From NCBI GenBank assembly GCA_910574455.1, contig CAJSYZ010000012.1, positions 1,853,317-1,917,316 of the forward strand: a stretch of DNA of 64,000 bases, given 5' to 3'. This stretch comes from Trichaptum fuscoviolaceum (taxonomy: Eukaryota > Basidiomycota > Agaricomycetes > Hymenochaetales > Trichaptaceae). Positions 1-11,939 of this stretch are shown one piece after another. How positions within the stretch are numbered: position 1 is the first letter of the stretch; each line of letters begins with the position of its first letter. The notes below the pieces were generated by a model that was not told the DNA's origin, made no database searches, and was given only the letters and a program-made list of their open reading frames with translations. The position numbers and the translations under genes are program-made.

Positions 1-2091
1 GCGAAGGACTCAGATGCCTTTACGCAATCGATCTCAGCACCACAACTCTCCTTTGTCCCTGCGACCCCAACTGCTCCGGACAGAAGCAAAGGTCGGAGAA
101 GTGCCTCTCCGCCTGCTACACCTCCCCGCTCAAAGTCCCCACGTTCCCTCCTTTCTCCTACTCCAACATCCTCAGACACACAACCTCAAGGCCTCTCAAA
201 ATCCACTCCTTCCACTCCGAGTGGCAGCCTCCGAGATAAAGACAGAGACAGCACGTCAACTAGTTCCAAAGGTAAAGGGTCCAAACCACGCTCCGGTAGT
301 GTTAGTATCATGCAACGCGTAACAACCGGACTCGAATCTGCTGGCTTGATGCGCAAGAAGTCTGCTGAGGCAGTTCGCGAGGATAAGGACAAGAAGGACA
401 AAGAAGACAAAGAGGACAAGGGCAAACGCGCATCATCATCTACCGATTCGAAGAATGGTCATCATCCCACTGGCCACGCGAGGCTAACGAAGTCGCCACC
501 GATGCGGCCTGTGAAAGATACTCCCCTTCCATCTACTCCGGAACATCAGGAAGTCACAGCGAACAGCAATCTACCCAGCGCATCGCCGTGGGTTATGCCT
601 GTTGCTCGATCCAGTACATTTAGTGTGGCGCCTACACCGGCTAATTCACCCGGTGATGCAAGTCCAATCTCAAATGGTGATGCCTCTCATAAGATGAATG
701 GTGTCCGCAACCGTACAAGCATACTTTCCACATTCCGTACGTGGTTCATCGAGGATAGGAAGGGCAAGCGCAAAGCCGTTCCTTCCCCTCCCCCGCAGGG
801 CAACTCTCAGCAGACTCCATCTTCACCGTCTCTAAATCGCACGCGCAGTGGGACTAAGCGACGTGGTGGAGTAGGAGGCTTTGGTGCTCAAAGGCCTCGT
901 GCAAAACGTGCTTCTATATCATCCCGACGCTCTAGCAGCGTCAACTCTCGCCGGTCATCAGTAGCATCGATGCAAGTGCCGACCTTAGAGACAACTCACG
1001 CAATGGAAAGTGTATCTCGCCAACGTAGTGATCCCAGTCACCGTTCTTTCACTCCGAACTCAGAGGTCGAACGAACTGGTGACTATCCTTCCCGTCCATC
1101 CTCGATCCGTAGCTACAGTATGCAACAGACGCGGCATGGCCATAGGAAGTCACCTTCTGCTAGTTCAATTGGATCGACAGCGCGATTGGCCCGGGCGGCA
1201 AGCCCATTGCAAAAGTACCATCGTCGTGCCGGCTCCGGCTCCTCTACCCGCGTAGTACGGCAAGCCCGACCTAATCAGCCAGTGGCTCCTCGCACTTCGC
1301 ATGGCCGCAGTAATTCGACTGCATCCTCTGTCCATTCCCTTCATTCCTCAAGGCCTGGTTCATTCTATGATGCGTCGGAGGGTGAAGGCCAAGGAACTCA
1401 CTCCCCGCTTCCGACCAAGAACTCCTACGTGTCTTTAGATGAGACGCCTCGACGCGGAGCGTACAGCACAGTCCTAGTTGCTCACAAAAGACAAACGCCA
1501 TTTAATGGTCCTTCCACGTCCAGCCCTTCCATAAGTCGCATGAGCTGGAAGAAGACGTGGGGAACAGAGCCTCCCGGCTGGAAATCTAGGTCTACGCAAT
1601 ATCCAGTCGAAGTGCTAGCGATCTTCCCTGCCAATGATCAGGCTACGTCCATACGAGATGTCTTTTCAAATAGACAATCATTGAATCTCGGAGATGATTT
1701 TGATTCGGATTGGGTGGATGAAGAGGAAGAATCCCCTACCTTCGCAGGTGGACTGGGGCAGACTTGGACGTCTGCTTCGACTATGAAAGGGTCCTACGAT
1801 GCTCCTATGACCCTTTCCCCTCCTCCCCGTGGAAACAGTCGAAACTCGAAAAATGCGTCTAGGACTAACGGTGGTCTCACACCTCGGAATACTACGCAAC
1901 GAAATGGAGGCCGTACGAAAGCTGGACACTCCCCTGTCACAAATAATACACCCTTACCGGGAAGTGATGGTGTGTTTTGCGATCCTGTCGAGTTTACCGA
2001 GTCTCGCGTTAGTCGTAGACAGCTACCTTCCGGTCGTTCTGGTCCTGCATTTAAGCAACCGATTCAAGAAGAGGACGAGGACGAAGAATAA
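1..2091 (+). CDS. Ser/Arg/Pro-rich disordered protein, 3' part (5' end outside window)
   Basis: The frame is open from base 1 through the stop at 2089-2091, so this is the C-terminal ~696 residues of a gene that begins upstream. The ATG at 310 is internal to the open frame and need not be the start. Most of it is low complexity, with runs of Ser, Arg and Pro and many S/T-P sites typical of phosphorylated scaffolds. Two stretches look more ordered: one around residues 242-254 (STFRTWFIEDRKG) and one around residues 515-560 (SWKKTWGTEPPGW, then SIRDVFS). A very acidic Glu/Asp tail ends the protein. No intron is needed. I do not recognise the family. The tryptophan-containing C-terminal block suggests a conserved basidiomycete protein, but no function can be given. 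Confidence 0.7.
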   Translation, partial: AKDSDAFTQSISAPQLSFVPATPTAPDRSKGRRSASPPATPPRSKSPRSLLSPTPTSSDTQPQGLSKSTPSTPSGSLRDKDRDSTSTSSKGKGSKPRSGSVSIMQRVTTGLESAGLMRKKSAEAVREDKDKKDKEDKEDKGKRASSSTDSKNGHHPTGHARLTKSPPMRPVKDTPLPSTPEHQEVTANSNLPSASPWVMPVARSSTFSVAPTPANSPGDASPISNGDASHKMNGVRNRTSILSTFRTWFIEDRKGKRKAVPSPPPQGNSQQTPSSPSLNRTRSGTKRRGGVGGFGAQRPRAKRASISSRRSSSVNSRRSSVASMQVPTLETTHAMESVSRQRSDPSHRSFTPNSEVERTGDYPSRPSSIRSYSMQQTRHGHRKSPSASSIGSTARLARAASPLQKYHRRAGSGSSTRVVRQARPNQPVAPRTSHGRSNSTASSVHSLHSSRPGSFYDASEGEGQGTHSPLPTKNSYVSLDETPRRGAYSTVLVAHKRQTPFNGPSTSSPSISRMSWKKTWGTEPPGWKSRSTQYPVEVLAIFPANDQATSIRDVFSNRQSLNLGDDFDSDWVDEEEESPTFAGGLGQTWTSASTMKGSYDAPMTLSPPPRGNSRNSKNASRTNGGLTPRNTTQRNGGRTKAGHSPVTNNTPLPGSDGVFCDPVEFTESRVSRRQLPSGRSGPAFKQPIQEEDEDEE

Positions 2092-3024
2092 TCAGGGGGA
2101 CAAGTGAATTTAGTACTGCATTCTTAATTGATTGAATTGTTCGGAGACATTTTTAAGGCTTTGCTGCATCTATTTATCAGCTTCGGATTATATCCTTCAA
2201 TGTGTCTAACACCTTTGACCTTCACTAGCTTATTCCTTCACTAAAGCTGGACTTTCTTCACTTTTTTCTTGCCTAGTCTCACATTGGATCGAATGTTTTA
2301 ATACACTGCTCATTGAACATTTTGGGCTTATATCTTTACTTTCTATGGATTGTGATTTCGCAAATCTAGACAAACTGAAGACCAAGTACGAGAGAACCAG
2401 TACAAATTAATGGTTCTCTGGCTGATTACAATTATACCGTCAAATCTGGGCTGTGTCAATATTCTGTAGACCCGTAGAAAGCCTTCAATGAAGCAGCCTG
2501 TCCTATTTACGAAGCTACGAGAGCGGCTTTACAAAACATAAAGCAGCTTTGCGGTTTAAGAGTCCGATTTGCCTTTCTGGGAACTGCCAGCTGAACCTAA
2601 TTTTGATGGTTTGGTTATGTTTTTTTTTGCATAGAATACCTTACTGTAACATTTTCAACGGAAGGAACCCTCCCTTGCTAAACTACACTTTTATCATCTT
2701 GAATATCTTGGATATGTCGCGAAATAAAACAAATATAGACAGAAGGTCAGTAATGCACTATAACATCAAATTTTACGCTGCATCTTCAACAACCTGAGAA
2801 TCGCTTCTATGACTTTGCTACCATTCGGTAATCTTGAATGCTTTTCTCTCTTATATGTGTCATTATGATGAGCTCTAATATTTGCCTTTCTATTTTCTCC
2901 CTGCGGAATAACAATACAGAATGGTGTCCACAGATGCTTCCAACATGACGTCAAAGGCAGAGAAACTCTAGTATAAAATATCGCACAGCTACTCTCAGAG
3001 GGCTGCAAAATTCATCATTCAACT
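2092..3024. other. Intergenic, nothing recognised
   Basis: AT-rich spacer after the stop at 2091. It holds only short, uncorroborated ORFs. The first part is presumably 3' UTR of the upstream gene. I see no tRNA, repeat or transposon ends. Confidence 0.5.
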
Positions 3025-4385
3025 ATGACTCACACACTTCGCCTGTCAAGCTCGGCGCTGTCTTCCTTCGCGAAAGCTGTCAATATGTGTCGAGGTGCAT
3101 TGCAGCCGCGACAATTGGGAAGGAGTGTCGGTGCTCAAGTCAAGGACTTTCTCTACCTCACTTGCTACATTCGGACCGCAAAAAGAGAATTCTCTCGACT
3201 CGCCTTTCGCGTTCCTACCTAACAACGCTCTCGTAGCGAAGAAAGGCCGCGGGGAGAGGACCAAAGGCTTGACCGAGATTCGAGGTTCTTATTATAACCC
3301 AGTCACCTTTACTTATTTGGATGAGCTTCTCAGCGATTGGGGAGGTGCGTCTAAAGTTACTTGTTTCGAGTCAAGCTCTCCGCTGATATATTGTCCTCAG
3401 AGTTTGTCGATGGCGTTAAGGTATGACAGGAGAGGTTTACAGGTCACTGATATTGATGAACGCAGTTTGCTGGCGGTGCATTCACACTCATGCCTCCATC
3501 GCGCCTGAAACGTCTTGTTGACATGATACATACCCATGGAGCATATGTATCAACAGGAGGATTCATTGAGCGAGTTCTGGCATCTTCTGGGGGTGATACG
3601 AAGGTCGTAGGCCGTTATCTGGAAACATGCAAGGAGATGGGGTGAGGACAACTCTTCTCTTCCATCAATAGCACATTCTCATCGCACACCTTAATGAAGC
3701 TTCGACGTCCTCGAGATCTCCTCCGGCTTCCTGACGATCCCGACCGACGACTGGGCGGAGCTTGTGAAACTCACGAAGTCGATCGGGTTGAAACCAAAGC
3801 CGGAGATCGGCATTCTCTTTGGCGCTGGTGGGGATACCGAGGGCCTTGAGAGCAAAGGTACTCGCGACCCACGCTGGGTCATTGAAGTGAGTCGAGCTCT
3901 CCGTGATCTGCAGGAATAAATATGTTCATCAAATATGGGGGATCAATCTATAGCGCGCGGAGAAGTTTTTGAATGCTGGGGCGTATATGATAATGGTATG
4001 GATATAGGCGCTTTCTCTTTGAAAGATGTAGAATTCATATTCGTTTTGTTGTGCAGATCGAATCTGAGGGAATCACTGAAAACGTCAAGAATTGACGCAC
4101 CGACGTTGTTCCTCCCTCACCGCTGCTTTGCCGGTCGACAAACTCATGTTCGAAGCAGCTGAGCCAGCTGTGTTCGCGTAGGCGAACATATGTTTACTGC
4201 ATCTTCATGACATGACATCCGACCGTTTCTCTGAATATTGCAGGTACTACATCCAGACACTGGGCGCCGATGTGAATGTTTTCGTCGATCACTCTCAAAT
4301 AGTCCAACTCGCTTGTACTCGCAAGGGCATCTGGGGCACGAGTGATCTTTTCGGGCGCGTAACGACCTTCAAGCAAACAGCTTAG
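3025..4385 (+). pseudogene. Phosphosulfolactate synthase (ComA)/HSA32-like gene, disrupted
   Basis: Spliced reading gives a convincing ComA/HSA32 family TIM-barrel: KGLTEIRGSYY, then VDGVKFAGGAFTLMP, GGFIERVLASSGGD, FDVLEISSGF, KPEIGILFGAGG, GAYMIMIESEGITEN, DVNVFVDHSQI and GIWGTSDLFGRV. Introns at 3345-3400, 3421-3465, 3642-3699, 3887-3953, 3996-4056 and 4178-4243 all have GT-AG ends and keep frame. The family makes phosphosulfolactate from PEP and sulfite in archaea; HSA32 acts in plant heat acclimation; the fungal role is unclear. In the exon at 4057-4177 an in-frame TGA (4093-4095) replaces the conserved Trp of the NWRTDVV motif. About 15 bases later (near 4108-4110) one base is missing, after which the frame again encodes conserved sequence to the natural stop at 4383-4385. 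The 5' end is uncertain: the conserved frame has no ATG before its first motif, so a further intron near 3125-3185 or loss of the start is likely. Two lesions in one exon argue for a recent pseudogene rather than a sequencing slip. Confidence 0.75.
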
Positions 4386-5512
4386 GCACATCATCGAGAA
4401 GGAAATACATACAACATGGACCAACGAGAAAAAGCGTTACGAACCAACTGCTGTATATGTGTAGGAATCTGATGGACCTTGAAGAATGGCCTCTTTATGT
4501 ATGTTCACTCACCTCAACCGCGTACTGTAAACATACTACCTTTTCTGTTCTCTCGAAACGCGTAGTGACATCACCATACCGATTACTATGCAAATTCTGA
4601 AAGAAGACATACATATCGAAGACCGTAACATACACGGAATTTACTCCAATCCTTCCTATTTCGCTGACAGTTTCTGTCGGAGCACGAGATGCGCTCATCG
4701 GACATCAAGCCACTCTTCGTGTGCCTTCAACCTCACTAAGAAACCAGGAAAGACATGTCTTTTTAGACACATACAATCCCGATACAAATAAATATCAGTT
4801 CCATCGGGTTCCTAGAATGTTTTCAAGAGGCCATGGAATGTACGCCGACTTCTACGCACACAGAGCGGAGACTCGGACGCCCATCGGGTGGCCCTCCCGA
4901 ACAATTACTCTTCGGCACGCCCATTCAGGTTTTCCCCCACGACCATCATCCCTGATGTCCTGAAATTCTTCCTCCAAGTCCTTGGCGTTTTTGAATCTTC
5001 GTCTGAAGGCAATCCCGCTTCCCAGATTTACCTATAACCTTCGGGATAGAATGACGGCGGGATCGTCGCTTCGTGTTCCCCGGTTGCGTTCAGAAGTTAC
5101 CCCCGAAATAAATTGAAGAAGATCGTTTGGTCATTCTCTTGATCTCTGGTCGCATAGGTGTTTATTGCGAACCTTGATGATCTTCAACAAGAATAAGAGG
5201 CAGTCCAGATGCTTTCGATCTTCTGTACAGTCTGTGTTTATACCGGACCGAATCCGAGCGTTTACTCACAGCATGCCACCCTAAATATTGCGCGCAGGCC
5301 AGTACTCTGTTTTTTCTTTTGATCCATTGACGTGGTTTATTTGCTACCAAAGATATGGATCAGATTATTTAGATAAATAACATACGGACCGCAGCGAGCA
5401 TCACTATTTGAACATTGACTTATGCGTAGTAAGCCGGATCAGCGAGTTCAAGTACAGCACTCGACTGTGGCATATTTGGCCAGCGGAAAAAGCACATTCG
5501 CAGTCTTGAAGC
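4386..5512. other. Intergenic, nothing recognised
   Basis: Short ORFs only. One 80-residue frame near 4721-4963 looks vaguely protein-like, but I could not link it to a family or to neighbouring exons. Confidence 0.4.
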
Positions 5513-5514
5513 TA

Positions 5515-5943
5515 TGGTACAGTTCACTTAGAGGCCGCTACTTTTGTGCACCAAATTTGGTCCATGGAAAAAAAAGATATTAGAAAACCCTTTAGTGGAA
5601 ATGCTCCTTTTCACGAAAGGAGCAATCCCTCTAAAGGAATTAATATTTGGAGCAAAATTGAAGGAGTTATTTTTAATGGCCTTGATCCAATTTGGCGATG
5701 CCTTACAAATATACCATTTGTGGTAACTATAATGACTAAACAGCTATTTTAAGCCTTCTATTTCCTCTACCCGACCTTCTCATTTTCCCCCGCTTCTTCT
5801 AGACCACTTTTTATTGCAGTTTTGGGCTATTCTGAGCAAACGGGATTGCCTCAAATATTTTCGGATTTGAATTTATTTTAAGGTTGGCCAAAATTGAATT
5901 TGGCGTCTGCCCCAAAGTAGCGGCCTCTAAGTGAACTGTACCA
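5515..5943. mobile_element. MITE with ~30-bp perfect TIRs and TA target duplication (Tc1/mariner/pogo-like)
   Basis: The left end (TGGTACAGTTCACTTAGAGG, continuing CCGCTACTTT) is repeated as its exact reverse complement at the right end (5914-5943). Both ends are flanked by TA (5513-5514 and 5944-5945), the target duplication of Tc1/mariner/pogo transposons. The 429-bp interior is AT-rich and encodes no transposase, so the element is non-autonomous. The perfect ends suggest recent insertion. Confidence 0.8.
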
Positions 5944-5945
5944 TA

Positions 5946-7039
5946 GTATGATACTTTTCATTTGCAGTGTTATTTGAGCACGACCCCGGGTACTATCACT
6001 GAGATCCAATTAGCTCAGGTAAATCCAGGTTTGGAATAGCTTACCAAATATGGTAGCTCTAGCCTTTAATGGCATTAAGGTATATATATAAAAATGTCTT
6101 CGGCTAGAGAAGCTTCTGTTCGTGGTAGGGGTCTTTACTCTCACCCGATAAAATTCTGACGGAGTGCACTGAGGACTTAGAAGGGCACCGAGGACAAGGT
6201 GGTCTTTAACTCTGCTTCTACCTATTTATACGGTCCAGCGAATTATCGGTTTCCAGGGGCAGGCTTTCGTGAGGAGTTTCAGCTAAAGTCTGAGCTCTAA
6301 GATGATCAGAAAAGGCGATGATATTGATCTTCGAAGATACTTATGAAAGTTCTCTAACGTTGAGCGCAAGGGTTGAGAACACACAGAAATGCGTGTCTCG
6401 TGTGGGATTTGTCGTGGGTGACGGCATTTGTGGAGGTTCTGATCGACGGTAGAGTATATTCGTGTAAAATTAAAATTAGGTTTTGCACGCTGCAGGATAA
6501 AATTCTTGATTTCACACTGCGTTGCCATTTGATACCTATGTTTGATGTACACCCATAGATATGACCTGTACGCTGGAGAACATGTCGTGAAACATACGCG
6601 TATCTTCTTCGGTTTGCTTGTTGGAATATGCCGCATCGCACCGCTGGTGTGTGTGCCTGTTACGACGGGCTTATTGCGAAATTATTGGCTCTTCGGTACG
6701 CGAGCGGCTAGCAAGCTCGAGCGAAAATTCTATCGATGCTAGAGCAAGTCTTTGCAAGTCACCTACACATGACAGCTCCGTTCCGCGCAGAAGCTCTCAG
6801 AAGACTGAGGGCTCAAAGTGTTTTCAAGGTGTAGTCGGCGGAGAAAACAAGTCCCAAAAGGCTGGCGCTTGTACGGGCGCTTACGTTCTACATGTTCTAT
6901 ATAAATCAATTTGTCGCGCGCGTCCCACATTCTTCCACCTGCGACCCCTCCTTCCCCCCACCTCCTCCTCCTCGCTAGCTAGACTGGCCGGACGCTCAGA
7001 CATTCTCCTCAAGACCTTCGGTTCTCGTATCCTTTCGTG
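5946..7039. other. Intergenic, upstream region of the F-box gene
   Basis: No gene recognised. The last ~140 bases hold a TATA-like box (6898-6905) followed by a pyrimidine-rich stretch (about 6930-6970), the usual look of a basidiomycete core promoter. Confidence 0.45.
6898..6905 (+). promoter_or_regulatory. Candidate TATA box of the F-box gene
   Basis: TATATAAA lies 135 bp upstream of the chosen start at 7040 and is followed by a C/T-rich stretch. Assigned by motif and position only. Confidence 0.35.
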
Positions 7040-8936
7040 ATGTCGAACATCATAATGCCGGTTCCTGAGGAGATCCTCGAGCGCATCCTCGAGCTCGTTT
7101 TCTTCCCTAACTCTCAGCCTTCACTGTCTGAGACACGCGCGACTCACGTCCTTCTCGTCTGCAAGACCTTCGAGCGCATTGCGCTGCCCTTCATGTATAG
7201 CTCGCTCCGTTTGCGGACGCGGGAGCAGGCCGACAAGCTTGCCGCCACCCTGGCGAAGAGGCCCGCTCTCGGGGAGTGCGTACGGGCACTTTACGTCGAG
7301 AGCCCAGCATGTGGAACGGCGTTTTCTGTCGTTGTCAGCGCGATGGACGCGCGCCTCCGTCCACTGGACGTGCTGGACATCAAACTCGACTCGACGCGCG
7401 ACGAGGAACTCGAACAAGAGGCCTTCGACCAGTTCTGCGGTGCTCTGCGGCGTTGCCCCGACGCCAAAGCACTCGTCGTGCGTAAATCCGGATACCTGAC
7501 ACATGACAAGACGGTGCGCGCTGTCGCCGACCTTGCGTCTGGTGTTCGTATGTGTAGCAGCGTGGTGAGTGGCATATTTCATTCGTGTAGGGTCGATGGG
7601 CAAGCTCTATCTAAAGTTTGGCAACCGTGCGATCTGTCGGCGAGGGCTTGGGTTGCACTACCGTGCTGGCGGTGGTTGTTCTATGGATGCTTCTTTTCCA
7701 ATATGATGTCTGCATGGGAAGAGCATGATATGTCTATTTATGTGGCGCAGCCTAAGACGCAGGGTACACAGACAATTGCGAAGTCCTTCCGATTAAAAGA
7801 TGGACGTCTATCAACTTGGTTAAGACAGGAGCTACATTTCTTCGTTAAGAATCTGTCGCTCAACGGTGATCTTTTCCATGCCTTCACGCGATGGGCAATT
7901 TCTATCTAGCGTGTGTTCTTTCGGCAAGGTCTTGGGCTGCGTTATCGTGCTGGCGGTGATTGTCATGGGGTCACACATGCATCAGCGAAGGACTACCGCT
8001 AGTGGGCAAAAAAATTCTGCTCATTCTGTCTGGCTAATCAAAAGAAGGAAATTTATTTCATTGTTTAATACATTTCATTGACCTGGGAACCGATTCTAAC
8101 TAACATTCTCTGTAGGAACGGGTGGATCTCAAGTACAAACCTTCTCCGCTGCCAGCAGCGTTACTTTCCGCCGCAAACCCGGGACCTCACCACTTCGTAT
8201 GCGATCCATTGGCAGCGGCGCTGGCAACACTTCCCCGATTAAAGGTAGTCCGAGCACAGCTGCCGGCTATCTGGAATCCATTCCTCCTTGAGGTCTCTTC
8301 AAACGCTGCACTGAATCGGGTTGAATTGATGGACCGTGATGAGCCCTTGTGCGAATCTGAGTCTGGCCTGAGCTTCACTGCTTGCGAGGGCAGACTACCG
8401 TGTCGTGGCCGCGGCAGGGGCATGAGCGACGTCGCATACGCGTCTGCCCCGTCCATTTCAGGCCGAGGAACCGCATCACTGCCTCAAACTCATACCCAAA
8501 TGCGCCCCTCCTGCCCGTGCAGCCTTGGTGTGACGCCTGAGATTGAATCTGTTCCGGAACCGTGCGATGCCGACGTCGCGCTGCCCCCTTCGCTGTTCAT
8601 GACCCAGGCTGCGAAGCACCCGCACCTGCACGCGCTCATTCTCGCGGGCCGCCGCCACCTGTTCCTTGCGCGCATGCAGGCTCGTGCAGCGCGCGTTCGC
8701 GCAGAGATGGCAGCAGGGTGTGTCTGCGCCGGAGCCAGACTCATGAGGTACATTGCATTCCTTCCTTTTACCCCCAAACACCGGTGCTCACTCCTTTCTT
8801 TCGCAGTTCTTCTCTTTCACAGTCACAGAGCGACCTTCTGCCGCCTTCTCCTACCGCAGTCACGTTTGGAAGCCGGACACGCGCACACACCGTGCTTCCT
8901 TCCGCCTCTAACCCTCTTCGTTCTGGCCGGTCCTGA
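7040..8936 (+). CDS. F-box-like domain protein
   Basis: Model: exons 7040-7564, 8116-8747 and 8807-8936, giving 428 aa. The N-terminus (VPEEILERILELVFF, then LLVCKTFERIALPFMY) is the F-box-like motif typical of the large agaricomycete families: Pro-x-Glu-x-Leu, then Val-Cys-Lys and Ala-x-Pro-Phe/Leu-Tyr-x-x-Leu. Such proteins bind Skp1 and recruit substrates to SCF ubiquitin ligases. The rest would form the substrate-binding part, here without obvious repeats. Start: ATG 7040 follows a TATA box and pyrimidine tract. The second intron is ordinary (59 nt). The first is 551 nt, ten times the local norm, and contains a degenerate internal duplication; its acceptor (TAACTAAC...CTCTGTAG) is excellent. 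The C-terminal exon is Ser/Pro-rich and the least certain part. The specific substrate is unknown. Confidence 0.6.
7594..7970 (+). repeat. Degenerate direct duplication inside the long F-box intron
   Basis: A ~95-bp segment starting GATGGGCAAGCTCTATCTA (about 7594-7690) recurs with changes at about 7889-7968, both ending in a closely similar block (GTGCTGGCGGTG). A ~17-base gap separates the copies in alignment. The copies lie ~295 bp apart and explain part of the unusual intron length. Confidence 0.5.
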
Positions 8937-11819
8937 CTCACTCTTCAATGATGTCTATAATGATGGATAGCCTCATACCTCCTCTCCTTTATACCAGGCG
9001 AACGTTCCCTTGAACCCCTTCGACATAATCTTGTGTCCATACTTGGATGTGACCTTGGACGCTATTTATTTCAACTCTTCGCTTTCTCGCACCCAAAAGT
9101 TGATAGACAGACCTGAGTCATTACTCGTTAATTTTATTGGCTTTTATTTCGTTTTTCGTTACTCGCATGGCATCCCGCACATTCACGCAATACCCCCATT
9201 CGTTTTTTCATCAAGCAACGCTTTTTCTTTCATTATTCCTTATTTGCATTGGTTCAGCCACCACGCACTGACCTCCTGGTCGTCCTTTTTCCTTCCTCTC
9301 CTCTGATTTGTTTTGTGCATGGATATATAGTGCATTTGGATTGGATCCGTTAGATATTGGAAATCAACTCATCTTAGAGGGCTCATGGAGATACAGTTAA
9401 GAGCGCCGAACCGAACGGCTCTTTATCTTCTCGATCCGATTCGCCCATCGACGGCTGGAAAAGCATCTGGTGTCCGATGTTTGGCTTTCCTATGCCAGTG
9501 TCTGAGCTTGACATGCATTTATCCGCGGTCCTTTTTTCATATCCACGGATTGCAATCTCATTCTATAGTAAGTGAGTGATACATTAAACTCAAGCTGAAA
9601 TCCAGACTACAGGTCTTCGAAAACGCTACATATGAGCTCCTGTGTGGTATACACGCGTACTAACAAGCGTGTCGCATCATTAAGAGTTCGACGGACAACG
9701 AGGGGTGAATATGTGTCGATGGACTTCTGAGCTGTACATCGGTCCGGTGTTATTTTGAAGTCATAAACTTGATGGTGTGCAACAGAATGGATTTAGTATG
9801 ATGGATAAATTGCTATTCATAAATAAATTAAGGATCTACGATTGCTTGTCTTCGGAATGCATTAATTCGATAACTGTCAGGAGCTAGAGCTCGAGCTACG
9901 CTTTAGAACCGCCATCATGTGACAATTCTGAAGGAAGACACGTCCTCTCGCCTCCTCCGACAAAAGATAGTATCAGTACAATATAGTCGCAATTTACAGT
10001 ACCAAGTATTGCTCAAGAAAGTATCGCATCATCCGCTGGTACCTAGTTCGCTACTGCACTGCCAGTGCAAAACATTAAGAAGCTTCCGCTGTCACCGAGC
10101 ACGGCTGTGCGACGTTTTGCTATTGTCCAAGGACGGGTGCAACGATGATACTCCCTCACTGACAGCTCTGGTTAAAGTGACGTGTAGTGAGGTGGACTTG
10201 TAAGACTCAGTAAGAGACAAACACAAGGAGTGAACTGGCGAATGAGCGTGTCGGTGCACGCGTCGATATCACGTGCCAGCGCCTACTAGTACTATAGACC
10301 CTTCATCATTATCACAATATGTACATATTATGATAAAAGGCCGAGAGATAGCTTATGTTTATGCATAACACAGAATAAGCTAGACGAGGTGCAAGTTATG
10401 GAGGAGAAGAAAGGGTATCATCCAAGTGCAATACCCTTTGCATGGATAAATCGGTACATATCATGATTATGTACATATGCATGTTAATGATATATGTACG
10501 TTGATAATAATACATAGTGTACTTACCATCATAGACGCCGAATTAGAAGTCCTACTATTCTGCTTTGTCCCTGAAAAGCTTATTTCTGACATGTTCTGCG
10601 CAAGGTGCTTTGCTGTCACTGGCATTAAATAGCATTCAAGTTGACACTAACATAAAGCTGCCACATAGACGCTGTCGGCCCAGAATGCTAGGTCCGACGA
10701 AGAGGTGGTTATCAGTTGAGTTCTCGCTGCTAGTGAAATGACAAACAGACATCATTGTCTAACTCATAATCTGATGCCTGTTGGAGAGTAGTCAAATGAA
10801 GCTATAGCAAGGGGACGAGATGACACAGACGGAATGACACTGGCATACGATGTAGCTAACTTCCTGTTGTCACTGAGATCCGCGTCGAGTGAATTTGATA
10901 CACATGCTGAGTGGATTTATTTTCAAAAGAACAGACCATCTGCGATTCTGTGTTGTTTCTCTCCCTGTCAAACAATTGATCCTTCTTGGTCGTCTGTTAG
11001 AGAGTCGACTAAACTAATACAGAGCTGATGACAATACTTATAAATGATAGAACAACTGCATGACGTATATTGTTTAACTCACAATAAGTTGTACTTCCGA
11101 GTCTCTTCATCATTTCCCCCCTTCCCCTGCCTCCCTGACCATATGCACTTTCCTTCATTCAAGTTCGCGCATGGAAATATGGCGCTGCAGGACAAAAATG
11201 AACGCCCAAGACTACTGAAAACCTCACCCATTACAGGGAAAAGTGTGACGGCGAAGAGAACATTGAGTTTATGCTCGAAGATCGGAGATGGGATGCCTTT
11301 TTTCAATCGCAAAGCGCATCAGAGACCGTCAATAGGGGACGTCTTAGGCGCATATTGCACTCTTGCGAATAGAATGATCCGTTTGTTTCCCTTGCCTGGA
11401 AGCGTGGCTTGCTTTATGTTTTCGAGGTGATATGCCCAACTCGCTCAATGCGACATGGACAGGGTGGCTCTCGTATGCGACGGTGAGTTCTTGCTTGTCC
11501 AGCTTGCTCTACCACAGCATGGGATTTAGCTACGGGCTGGTGACTGGTGAGCCGGAATTTCTCCTCACGGGTCGAATTGATGCCTGTTCGATATCTTCTG
11601 CTTGGCCTGACTTACTGAGGGCACCAGCCGGAGCCAATCGTGATTTCCATTTCATTTCACAAGGCGTCGAGCAAAGGTAGGAAGGAATGGTGTACTTTCC
11701 GTGAGTGGATGTTGTGACATTTCGCTCGGTTGATGAGACAGAAATCACTGTGGCTTAGAAAAGCGACGATCGAAGTAAGTCAGTTTTTTTGAGTGTAAGT
11801 GTATCTACAGTATAACTCA
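8937..11819. other. 2.9-kb gene-poor region
   Basis: No frame longer than 128 codons, and none resembles a family I know. AT-rich blocks rich in GTACAT/ATGTAC words lie near 10310-10500, but I could not pair them into element ends. Confidence 0.4.
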
Positions 11820-11843
11820 CCGTCTCACCGGCTGTACGAAAAG

Positions 11844-11939
11844 GCCGCCTACAAGTGCCGCCGCTGCCGCATGCAGCCGCCTACAAGTGCCGCCGCTGCC
11901 GCATGCAGCCGCCTACAAGTACCGCCGCTGCCGCATGCA
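11844..11939 (+). repeat. Three tandem 32-bp GC-rich subterminal repeats (left arm)
   Basis: The units begin at 11844, 11876 and 11908 with period 32 (GCCGCCTACAAGTGCCGCCG, then CTGCCGCATGCA). The third has one substitution. They end in a partial inverted copy (GTAGGCGGCACT). Arrays like this are common transposase-binding regions in hAT and Mutator elements. Confidence 0.85.

Noticed and set aside
4093..4095. TGA in the ComA/HSA32-like gene as a selenocysteine codon
   Set aside because: The family has Trp here, basidiomycetes are not known to use selenocysteine, and a frameshift follows within ~15 bases, so a mutation is the better explanation.
4721..4963. Possible flavoprotein or transposon fragment downstream of the ComA-like pseudogene
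   Set aside because: The frame is short and no cofactor-binding or catalytic motif is visible, so no family can be supported.
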